From the NCBI RefSeq assembly GCF_012849095.1, contig NZ_CP051680.1, forward strand, positions 3,684,501 to 3,748,500: 64,000 nucleotides of DNA, given 5' to 3'. The notes below the pieces were generated by a model. That model was not told where the DNA came from. It ran no database searches and saw nothing but the letters and a program-made list of their open reading frames with translations. Both the position numbers and the translations under genes were made by a program. Origin of the DNA: Cohnella herbarum. Its GTDB lineage: Bacteria > Bacillota > Bacilli > Paenibacillales > Paenibacillaceae. Positions 36,065 through 45,699 of the stretch are shown piece by piece (position 1 is the first letter of the stretch; every line of letters begins with the position of its first letter).

Positions 36065-39000
36065 TCATTTTCCGTTATCCATTAATCGCAGAATTACCGA
36101 TACGGACTCCGCTCTCGTCGCGATGGCTTCAGGCTCGAATTTGTTGCCGCCGCGACCTTGCATGATACCCGAGCTCGTTAACCGTTCTACGGCTTCTTTC
36201 GCCCACTTCGGAATCGCTTCGCGGTCTGCAAAATCAAGCTTGGCCTCCGGTCCGGCCCCGCGTGAAGAGCGTTCGCGACCATCACGGCCATCTCCGCCCG
36301 GGTTATCCGATCGTTCGGCCGGAAGGTGCCGTCCGAATATCCTCTGAGCAATCCCGCTTCCGCCGCCCGTGCAATGGCGTCTTGTGCCCACGTTCCGATC
36401 CGGTCGTTATCCTTGTATGCGAGAGAAGCTTTCTTATTCGGTAGGTTCAACGCCCGTACGAGCATAACTGCGAACTCGGCCCGCGTGACGGCTTGGTTAG
36501 GCCGGAAAGTTCCGTCGGAATACCCGGCGACGAACTTATGGATGATCGCTTGCAGAATCTCTTTTTCCGCCCAATGTTTCTGGATATCAACGAATGAAGC
36601 AACGGGATCGGCGGGGCTGCCCTCATTCGTATCGACCTCGATATCGGCGGACTTGCCGACCGCTAACACGGCGAATTTGGTAAAATGATCGACTTCGACC
36701 GTTATCCGGTTACCGGATACGACCCCTCCTAGCTCCACCCATTTCATCCGTTGTTCATCATAATAGAAAATCGAAGGCTTCATCTCGCCTTTTATCCGTG
36801 CCGGGTCGAATTTCATACTGATCGTAATGGGACTGAGGAAACGGCCCGTGAGACTCTTTACCGCTTCGAATACGGAGCTGGCCGAATTCTCTCCCTGTTC
36901 GAAAAGGCGAGACGTATCCTTCACCTGCGTTACCTTAAGACGAAGATCGCGATCCGTCGATCCGGAAGGGACGAGGATCCTGAACTCGTCGTCGAGAGCG
37001 ACCTCTCCCTTCTGACCTGCGGGAATAAACGCTTCGCTTAAGTCGATCGTGGATCCGCCGCCCCCTCCGCTCGGTTGGCTTGGATTACCGCCTGGGTTAG
37101 GGTTTGCAGCGACAGTCACCGTCACCGTGTACGACTTTGTAGTTCCGTCCTGCGCCGTGACAGTATAGGTCACCGACAAAGAGAAGTCGTTCGGCGTCAA
37201 TCCGCTCGCTTGCAGCGTCGAACCTACCTTCACTAGCGAGCCTGTCGTTGCGTACGTCGCCACCAAGCCGCTTACGTCCGTTCCGTATGGCACGGTCGCG
37301 GAGATCGTCGTTCCGCTAATCGTTCCGACGACCGCAGGTGTCAAGCCCTCGAAGCTAAACGCCGTGAGATCCTTTGCATCGCTTGCAGCAACGCTCACCG
37401 TCACCGTATACGACTTCGTCGATCCGTCCTGCGCCTCAACCGTGTACGTTACCGGCGATGAGAAATCGTTCGGCGTCATTTCGCTCGCTTGAACCGTCGT
37501 TCCTACCTTCACTATCGAACCGGTCGTGACGAACGTCGCCACCAAGCCGCTTACGTCCGTTCCGTATGGCACTGTCGCGGAGATCGCCGTTCCGCTGATC
37601 GTTCCGACGACCGCAGGTGTCAAGCTTTCGAAGCTAAACGTCGTTATGTCCTTGGCATCGCTTGCCGCAACACTCACCGTCACTGTGTATGCCTTCGTCG
37701 TTCCATCCTGCGCCTCGACGATGTACGTCACCGGAGACGAGAAGTCGTTCGGCGTAACCCCGCTCGCTTGCAGCGTCGAACCTACCTTCACTAGCGAGCC
37801 TGTCGTTGCGTACGTCGCAACCAAGTCGCTCACGTCCGTTCCGTATGGCACGGTCGCGGAGATCGTCGTTCCGCTAATCGTCGCGACTACCGCCGGAGAC
37901 AAGCCTTCGAAACTAAACACCGTCAAGTCCTTAGCATCGCTTGCCGCAACACTCACCGTCACTGTGTATGCCTTCGTCGTTCCATCCTGCGCCTCAACCG
38001 TGTACGTTACCGGCGACGAGAAGTCGTTCGACGTAATTCCGCTCGCTTGCAGAGTAGTCCCTACCTTGACGGACGATCCCGTCGTGGAGAACGTCGCAAC
38101 CAAGTCGCTCACGTCCGTTCCGTATGGCACGGTCGCGGAGATCGTCGTTCCGCTAATCGTCGCGACTACCGCCGGAGACAAGCCTTCGAAACTAAACGCC
38201 GTTAGGTCTTTCGCCGGGTTCGGCGCAATCGCGACGGTTACCGTATAATCTTTCGTGGACGTCCCATCTTCCGCGGTCACCCGATACGTAATCGGCGAAC
38301 GGAAGTCGTTCGGCGTAACCCCGCTCGTCTGAGCGGCGGTCCCTACTTTCACCGTGGCCGCCGGCGAACTTTCGAACGTTGCTACTAGCGCGCTCGCATC
38401 CGTGCCGTAGGGAACGGTAGCTGTAATCGAAGCGCCGCTAATCGTACCGGTTACGGCCGGGGATAAACCCTCGAAACTAAAAGCCGTGAGATCCCTCGCC
38501 GTGCTCTTCGCCCGGGTTACGGTAATCGTATACGTTTTGGAAAGCGTTCCATCCCCGAAGTCACGATCACGTCGACCGTATTCGTGCCCGTATTCAACGG
38601 GAGCGGCGAACTGTTCTGACCGCTGGAGACGGAGACGGCGGTTCCCCCGTTTACGCTGGCCGATATGGTCGCACCGACGCTTGTCGTGGTCGGCCTTACG
38701 GTCAGACTGGAGACGCCATTGCCCACGGATGCGGCGTAACTCGTCGTATTGGCGCCGAACGCGGGATTCAGCGTTCCGGAGGATAACGTCAATCCCGTCA
38801 GCGTGACAGAGCGAACGACGGAAATCTCGTAATCTTTCGTCGTTCCGTCTTGGGCGGTGACCGTAACGACGATGTTGTTGGTGCCGACCTTCAGCGCCAG
38901 ATTCGAGCTGTTCGATCCGCTGTTCACGCTCACGGCCGTACCGCCGTTTACGCTTACCTTAATCGTGGCGGTCGAATCCGCCACCGTTGGCCTCACTGTG

Positions 39001-42000
39001 ACCGAAGAGGTGCTGTTTCCGACGCTTGGCGTCGAATAAGACGTCACCGTCCCGCTAAAGGTCGGGCTCAGCGATCCCGCCGTCGTCGTCAACGCGCTCA
39101 AGTTCGCGTTGGAACTGCCGGCCGGGCGATTCACCGTTAACGTGTACGTTCGGCTCGCCGTTTCGTCCGCGGAATTGACAACGATCGTCACGGTCGTATT
39201 CCCCACGGCCAGCGCTAAGTCCTGGCTAGCTTGACCGCTGGAGACGTCAGCGCCGTTCACTGTGACCGTCGAGCCGGCACCGCTGACCGTCGGAGTGACT
39301 TTCAGAACGGACGTCCCAATAGGGACGGAAACATTGTACGTTATCGTTGCCTTGGCGAAAGCAGGATTCAACGAGCCCGCGGAAAGCGTCAGCGCGCTTA
39401 ATCCGGCGTCGGACGGATCGGCCCGAATAACCTCCAGCGCATAGTCCCGCTTGTCGATTCCGTTAGCGCTCGTCAATCTTACCGTTACGGCGTTGCTCCC
39501 CGAAATCAGATTCGTTCCCCCGATCACGGTAACCGCGTCAGCGGAATCCAGAGGAGTCCCCGTTACGGTTACGCTTGTCGCGCTGCCGGGCACGGTCGTC
39601 GAATAACTCGAGTTCAGATTATCGACGGACGGAGCTACGGAGACCGCGTCCCCCGTACTCGCCGTTACCGTCATGTCCGTGAGCCCTAGCGGCTTCTTCG
39701 ATTGCAGGTAAGGCGTCGTTTTACCACCCGCGATCGTCCATACCGTTGCGAAATCCCAAGAAGCGAAGCTGCTTTGCTGCTTCATCGCGGCAGTCGTCAA
39801 CCCCGTCATCCCGCTGCTCGACCCGGTTCCGGCTCCATTGCTTTTACCGGAGGTCGTCGTATTCCAGTAGTTTCGTTGTAAATCCGCGCCCGTACGCTTG
39901 CCCGTGAAACCGCCGGCCGCGCTGCTTGCTTGAACCTTGCCCGTAGCGTAGTTGTCCGTATAGGTTCCCGAACTGCCGTCTCCGATCAATCCCCCGGCCG
40001 TCGCGCCGGTCGCGGTGACCGCTCCCGTCGCGAAGCTGTTCGTAATCGTTCCCCCATTATCGTAACCGATCAAGCCTCCTACCTGAGCTGCTCCTTTGAC
40101 GGCACCTTCCGCGAAGCTTTCCGTTACGATTCCGAAATTCTGCCCGACGAGTCCTCCGACTTGGTTGCCGCTTCCCGTCACTTCGGCGATGGAACTGCTC
40201 GAGCTCACGGGGCCGTAGGAAAGGCCGAACGCGCCTCCGACGTAATTCCGTCCCTTAACCGTACCGGACACGTGGATGCCGGACGCCGAGAAGCTGGTCA
40301 ACCACCCCGAAAGGATGCCGACCTGATCCCGACCGACGACGTTGGCTCCTACGATTCGAAGATCGTTGACTGCGCCATCGTAGATATAGTTGAACAATCC
40401 GACGTCGTCCTGGTTCGGCCGATTGATCTTCAACCCCGTAATCCGATGGCCGCCTCCGTCCAAGGTGCCTTCCAAATACATCGGATCCCAGTTCGCAAAC
40501 GACGACAGATCGATGTCCGCGATCAATCGAAAATCCTTCTGATAATAATCCGTCTCCCGGATCTTGTCGAATTGCTGAGCCGTCTCGACCAAATAAGGCG
40601 AAGCGGCCGTGCCGTCTCCTCCCGCGAACGGGGATCGAACGACTGTAAGGGTATACGTAAGCACGGTGCCGTCGGACGAAGTAACCGTCACGACTACCGC
40701 GTTGTTACCAAAAGAGAGGGAGCCGCCTCCGGTTACCGTATATGTCGAATCCGGATGGCTCGTCGTCGCCGTCACGTTCACCGAGGTCGTCGTCGACGGA
40801 GCGTTAACCGTATAAGCGTGCGTGTCGCTATCGAATCCGGCAACCGCGACGCCGTCGACCTTCAAATCCGTCAACCTCGCATCCGATGACAACGCGGAGG
40901 ATGAAAGTTTGCGGATCGTGATCCCGTAAGTCCGCGGAGTCCGGATACCCAACGGGTCGCTCACCGTGACCGAGGCGGCGTTATCTCCGACGAGCAGGGA
41001 AGTCCCCCCCGTCGTCTGAATCGCGGAACCGGCGTTCGCGGCCGTTGCCGCGAACGTCAGGGAAGCCACATCGGACGCAACGCTGACCGCGTATTGCAGG
41101 ATCCCCGATTGAAACGCTGGCGTCAGATTGGCCGTCGTTCCGTTATCGGGAACCGCGGTTAATGCGGCAAGCCGCATCGGCGCGTTGTTCGACAGGACCG
41201 GATACCCCGTGCCGGCCGGATCGGCCCACGTTCCGCCGAAGTCCCAACCGGAGTAGCTTGCCGCGTTATAGCGGTTGACCTCCGTGAGAGCGGTCGCCGC
41301 ATAGAAATCCGCGCTATAACCGAATCCGTACTGCTGTCCGGTGAGAGCCGGATCCCAATAGTTGCGTTCGTAAGTCGATTGGTAATCGTATCCTCCGAAT
41401 CCCCCCGTAGTCGCGTCTCCGGTAACGGCTCCGACCGCGTAGCAGTTGACGAAGGCCACCTCGTACAAACTGCCGATCAGGCCACCTACGACGCTTGCGC
41501 CGCTAACCGAACCCGCCGCGTAGCTATCCCGCAAGATCGAGCCGTTGCCTCTTCCCAGCAGTCCGCCGATCGAGCCTACGCCCTCGACAGTTCCGGAGGC
41601 GTAGCTACGTTCGATCGTACCGCCCAGCGTCATGCCGATTAGTCCGCCGACGTAGTCGCCCGTGCCTTGGACGTTTCCTTCCGCGAAGCTGTCCGTAATC
41701 GAAGACGTGCTTACGTTGTAGGCGCCGAACTGCCCGATCAAGCCGCCGACCGTGTCGGTGCCGCTGACGACGACCGATGAACCGGAGAAACTTACCGACG
41801 TATCTTGAACATCCCCGGCTAATCCTCCGATAATTCCGCCCCCGCTCATTTGCCCGGAAGTGTAGACGTTGTCTATGTTTCCGAAATAGATCGTTCCGGC
41901 CAGAATGCCCGAATCGTTGTTCCCGGTTACCTGGGCATCCGCAACAATCAGTCGGGACACGCTTCCCCCGCCGATGTATGCGAACAATCCGGCTCGGCTC

Positions 42001-42338
42001 GAGTCCCCTCGGTTCACGACCAGTCCGATAATTCGATGCCCATCGCCATCCAGCGAACCCCCGAAGCTGGGGATCGGAACCCATCCTCTCCCCCCGTCCG
42101 CCGTAGCATAGACGGACAAATCAATATCCGCGACCAGCTTATAGGCGGCGGACGGATTCGATCGGATGGCGTCGAATTGCTCCGGGTCGGCGATCAAATA
42201 AGGATTGCCCGGCGTTCCGTCTCCTCCCGCGAACGAAGAAGAAGCCTTAATCTCGCTAACGGGAAACAAAGCCGCGACCATCGCTCCTATCAACAGGAGG
42301 ACGGTTGCGCGAAACAACCGCCTTTTCTTGCTTATCAT
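36065..42338 (-). pseudogene. SLH-anchored GLUG/cadherin-like surface protein, two frameshifts
   Basis: ATG at 42338 (MISKKRRLFRATVLL) with GGAGG upstream and a signal peptide of about 32 aa. In order: GLUG repeats (two blocks, each opening FAGGDGT), several cadherin-like beta-sandwich modules (LTLSSGTLNPAF), five near-identical ~93-aa DUF5018-like repeats (DLTAFSFEGLSPAV) coded about 38500-37090, a glycine linker, a beta domain and three SLH domains. The frame breaks at GGGG near 38550 (TSG then expected DGTLSKTYTITV) and at GGGG near 36257 (inside the SLH region). Adding one base at each site restores a single 2091-aa protein; the span is exactly two bases short of a multiple of three. As written, the pieces are 38517-42338, 36187-38352 and 36065-36391. 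It may be an assembly error or real loss of wall anchoring. Confidence 0.88.
37090..38500 (-). repeat. Five in-frame ~279-bp tandem repeats in the SLH gene
   Basis: Near-identical units of about 279 bp (93 residues) recur at roughly 38466, 38181, 37902, 37623 and 37344, each coding a module with PYGTDVS and SPVTYTVEAQDG. High DNA identity suggests recent duplication or ongoing recombination, and it could also confuse short-read assembly. Confidence 0.85.
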
Positions 42339-42376
42339 CTTTTCTAAACCTCCAATTCGTACAGGGATAACTCCAC

Positions 42377-42408
42377 CGTATCAAAGCAAGGTAAAACGAC
42401 GGTAAAAC
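42377..42408 (-). promoter_or_regulatory. Direct-repeat promoter element before the SLH/GLUG gene
   Basis: On the minus strand: GTTTTAC (42408-42402), 4 bp, GTTTTAC (42397-42391), 8 bp, GATACG (42382-42377) at the -10 position. The heptamers are identical and the 7-4-7-8 spacing equals that at 2860-2891. The -10 box is poor, so the promoter call is weaker than the repeat itself. Confidence 0.45.
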
Positions 42409-42469
42409 ACAAAAAAAACTACGATAAACCGATTATCCGACACGATATTCGAAAAACTTCCGTCAAATT

Positions 42470-42505
42470 AAAAAAGCACCCATCCCTGATCGGAATGAGT
42501 GCTTC
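42470..42505 (-). terminator. Terminator of the sugar operon
   Basis: Minus strand arms GCACTCATTCC / GGGATGGGTGC with a 5-nt loop and a TTTTTT run. It ends the operon that begins with the permease at 49188. Confidence 0.88.
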
Positions 42506-42508
42506 GTC

Positions 42509-42956
42509 TTATGGTTTCAAGCGCTCTCGCAGCGTTTGCAGCTTCCTCGTATGAGCGCTCGGGATAAACTCGTGCCCGTGATAGCGATGAACCGAAATGT
42601 CCTTCGGGCATTGCAGATGATTATATGCGGCGAAGACGGTGGACGGCGGCGTCACCGTGCCCACTTAACCGATGCAGATCCAAGTATGACAACGAATTCG
42701 CGTACGTAACCACCCCCGGCAAAGCCAGCAGCGCCTCGATCCTCGCGCCGCGGAAACCGGCGAACGCGATTCGAAACACGCGCACCCGATCGCTCGGATA
42801 CTCCACGGGCACTCTCTCCAACACCTGCAGTGGCGTTCGGTCCAGCTCTTCCAGCCCGCGCTCCCAGAATACATCGAAATCGTCGGGCTTCGTCAACCGT
42901 GGCCGATAATGACGCATTTCCTCCAAACTCATATCGAATAGCTGCGCGATGTCCAT
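42509..42956 (-). pseudogene. Acetyl xylan esterase (AXE1 family), internally deleted
   Basis: The first ~80 codons match the N-terminus of AXE1/cephalosporin-C deacetylase esterases (MSLEEMRHYRPRLTKPDDFD, FWERGLEEL, GFRGARIEALLALPG). The last ~45 codons, in another frame, match its C-terminus (TVTPPSTVFAAYNHL, HGHEFIPS, ending at 42509). The middle, including the GxSxG nucleophile region, is missing and the junction is frameshifted. An intact member is about 320 aa, so roughly 500-600 bp are lost. It lies 12 bp after the GH38-like gene with a good ribosome site, as the last gene of a hemicellulose-type operon. It would have removed acetyl groups from oligosaccharides. Confidence 0.82.
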
Positions 42957-42968
42957 TCCCTCCTTGAT

Positions 42969-45620
42969 TTACGCCAATACGACGAGCAGATGCGCCATTT
43001 GCTTCGGTTCGAGCTTCACGGTCAGACGCTGCCCGTCCATCTCGTCTATCCCGGCGCGAAATTGCTCCAGCGCATCCGTATGGCAAGCGGCTTCGATCGT
43101 CCTGCCCGGGAATCCGATCCGGGCTTGCGTTTCGCCATCCGTGCAATTGCCCAACCGGATCAAGATGCCGGAGCCTTTCTCGGAAGGCTTGACGTCGAAC
43201 AACTGAACGCCCTCGTCTCCGCTTAACTCGATGAATCGTCCCGCTTCCTCCTGAGCGCATACGACCGCCGGAATCGAAATCACCGGCGTGACGGCCTGCA
43301 CGGCCTTCGCCATCGTCGCTGCCGGATCGAACTCGCGGAACGTCGACAACACATACGTAAAAGTGTTAAAGCCCGGCTGGCGAGCTCGGAAATTCGTGTC
43401 CCAATAGTTGTTCATCGGCCACGCCAGCAGCAGCGGATTGTCGCGACGTTCCACGTGCTTCTGCTCTTTGCCGAAATGGAAGTCTCCGACCTGCACGAGC
43501 GGCGCATCGACGCAGACGAGCGTGACCCCGTGTTCTTCGTCCGCGACGGAGACGCTTTTATCCACCGTCAAATAATCCCTGCATACTCCCGGTAGCTGCT
43601 GCGCATCCATTTCCGCGAATTGACCCGCCGTATCATAATGGCAGCGCCACTTCTTAAGGTTCAGCGGGAACGCGAAATACGTTCCTTCCGGCGTCGTAAT
43701 ATCTTCTTTAAGGAAACTAGCTTTAAGTTCGATATCGCCTCGATCGCCGAATAACGTGATTCGCTGCTCCAACTCTTCGACGCCCGGCGCCTCCCACTTC
43801 AGGAATAGCGAAGCGCAATTCGCCCCTCGCTCGACCCGGCAAGAGATCAGCCGTGAATACGTCTGCCTTCTCGCTTTCCAATCGTGATTCCACACGCTGA
43901 TTCCTTCGTTCCCCTTCGCCACGTCCCGCGGGAAAATCGCGTTGCGATCGTTCGGATGGAACGTTGGATCCACGGTTTCCTGAACGTATTGAAACAAACT
44001 CCACGGACTGGAGAGATCGAGCGTTTCCCAGTCGTTCTTCTTATCGAACAAGCTCGTGATCCGTCCGGTTATAAGGTTGAAACGTAAGCGGTGGAAAGGA
44101 GTCTCGATCCGGCCTTCCTCTACGACGACTTCGCGTTCCCATGGTCCTTCCCCGTTGATCTCGGTTTGGCCCGGGAACGCTTCAATCCAATCCGACGGTT
44201 CTGCAGGCTTTAAATCGCGAAAAGGGATTTTACGCCAGCTGAACGGCGGCAGCTCGACGATCCCATAACTTGTATGCAGAGGATTCCGTTCGTTGTTCAT
44301 CAAGACGTGCCGCATGCGGTCCGCCGCCAAATGCCGTCCGGACGCTCTGAAACTAGACGGGATTTGAATGTCGTACGCGATCGGAACGGAAGAAGGGTTC
44401 GCCAACAGCAGTCCTTCCGGCTCTTCCGATTGGGGCGGATTGCCTGCCAGACGTTCCATCTGAGTGCCGAGCAGAAAGCCTGTCAAGCTGTTCGCTTGGT
44501 AAGCATAATGCGCTTTATGCATCCACTGAATGTCGGTATTGGAATGATTCGGCTCGCTGATCGAATGGAACACGCCCCAGGTGTGCTCGTCGTACAGCAT
44601 GATCTGCTCCCATGCTTGCTTCTTGATCCGATCATACGAAACATCGTCGATTTTCTCGAACGAATCCAGTAAGTCGACGGCTTTCATCCCTTGTTTCGTT
44701 CTGCGGTTCAGCTTCGTTTCCTTGGCCGCGCTTCCCGAACCGAAATTCCAGTAGTCGGTCCAATCTCCCGCGTGCTCTTGCAACAGTTCTTTCTTCGCGT
44801 TCACCCGCTCCCGCAATAGCTCCGGCGTAACGAACGTTATCGATGGCTCGCTGCCTTCCGCGTTCCACCTGCGAATCAGTTCCGCAAGCTCGCGGTCGGG
44901 CGGATTGTTGTCGTACAGCGGAAGATTCGTCGCGGTCAAATAGACGAAATCGAACGGATAGTCGGGATTCGCTTCGATCTTGGCCAAATATTTCGCAAGC
45001 CCCTCCGCCATGATGCCCGTATCCGTCGCATTGACGTCGCACACCTGGCTGAAGAGGGAATAGTGTTCTCCGTTAAAAGCGAGCAGCTTCCGACCGTCCG
45101 GCACTTGCCATTGAAAAGCGCCGGGCCGAGCGAGCGGAAATCCGCCGAAATGGATGTTGATTCCCATAATGAAAAAGTCGATTCCGGCATCGAGCAACAG
45201 TTGCCCGTAAGGCCAAGGCTGGCCGTTCACGTCATGGTGGATCGCCGTCTTCATTTCGATTCCGAAACGAGAGCGAAGCTGGGCGATCGGCTGCAGCATC
45301 CTTGTCATCTCTTCCGCCGTACAGAGCGGAGTCGCATGCAGGAACGAAGCCGATAAGCTCAACTGTCCGTTGTTCAAATATCGCTTCATTCGCTCGACTT
45401 GTTCCGGGCCGGCCGTCTCGAGCCATAACAATACCGGATAGCTCGATTCGCACGTCCAACGGAACCGGTCGCGCTCTTCCCATTGTTCCGTAAGCTCGCA
45501 CAATTGCAACGCTTCGTCGATATATCTTTTTTGCAGTTCCAACAAGATCGGCTGCGCGTGCGTGTAGCCGATATCCAGGTGACTATGGTGCAAGACGAGT
45601 ACTTCTTTAATTTTCGGCAT
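42969..45620 (-). CDS. GH38-like (alpha-mannosidase superfamily) glycosidase
   Basis: 883 aa from the ATG at 45620 (MPKIKEVLVLHHSH), chosen for the GGGGTGG site upstream; longer in-frame readings run into an intercistronic hairpin. The N-terminal domain has the metal-binding motif HSHLDIGYTH of GH38/DUF5054-type enzymes, and HHDVNGQPW may carry the nucleophile Asp. The long C-terminal part is beta-rich, as in GH38. No signal peptide is present, so it is cytoplasmic and probably trims oligosaccharides imported by the ABC transporter encoded upstream. The exact linkage is unknown; alpha-mannoside is a guess from the family. Confidence 0.82.
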   Translation of the reverse strand: MPKIKEVLVLHHSHLDIGYTHAQPILLELQKRYIDEALQLCELTEQWEERDRFRWTCESSYPVLLWLETAGPEQVERMKRYLNNGQLSLSASFLHATPLCTAEEMTRMLQPIAQLRSRFGIEMKTAIHHDVNGQPWPYGQLLLDAGIDFFIMGINIHFGGFPLARPGAFQWQVPDGRKLLAFNGEHYSLFSQVCDVNATDTGIMAEGLAKYLAKIEANPDYPFDFVYLTATNLPLYDNNPPDRELAELIRRWNAEGSEPSITFVTPELLRERVNAKKELLQEHAGDWTDYWNFGSGSAAKETKLNRRTKQGMKAVDLLDSFEKIDDVSYDRIKKQAWEQIMLYDEHTWGVFHSISEPNHSNTDIQWMHKAHYAYQANSLTGFLLGTQMERLAGNPPQSEEPEGLLLANPSSVPIAYDIQIPSSFRASGRHLAADRMRHVLMNNERNPLHTSYGIVELPPFSWRKIPFRDLKPAEPSDWIEAFPGQTEINGEGPWEREVVVEEGRIETPFHRLRFNLITGRITSLFDKKNDWETLDLSSPWSLFQYVQETVDPTFHPNDRNAIFPRDVAKGNEGISVWNHDWKARRQTYSRLISCRVERGANCASLFLKWEAPGVEELEQRITLFGDRGDIELKASFLKEDITTPEGTYFAFPLNLKKWRCHYDTAGQFAEMDAQQLPGVCRDYLTVDKSVSVADEEHGVTLVCVDAPLVQVGDFHFGKEQKHVERRDNPLLLAWPMNNYWDTNFRARQPGFNTFTYVLSTFREFDPAATMAKAVQAVTPVISIPAVVCAQEEAGRFIELSGDEGVQLFDVKPSEKGSGILIRLGNCTDGETQARIGFPGRTIEAACHTDALEQFRAGIDEMDGQRLTVKLEPKQMAHLLVVLA

Positions 45621-45641
45621 TGCTTTCCACCCCATGTCGCG

Positions 45642-45688
45642 ACAATGGCCGCTGACTCCCTCTTTGTCGGAAGGCCAGCGGCCATTGT
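45642..45688 (-). other. Intercistronic hairpin after the binding-protein gene
   Basis: Perfect 13-bp arms ACAATGGCCGCTG / CAGCGGCCATTGT with a 21-nt loop and no T-run. Its place just after the solute-binding-protein stop fits a 3'-stabilising or attenuating hairpin that keeps binding-protein mRNA in excess over the enzyme downstream. Confidence 0.65.
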
Positions 45689-45699
45689 GCTTAATCTCG

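Noticed and set aside
36187..42338. Three separate surface-protein genes
   Set aside because: The later pieces lack start signals and the domains continue exactly across each break after adding one base.
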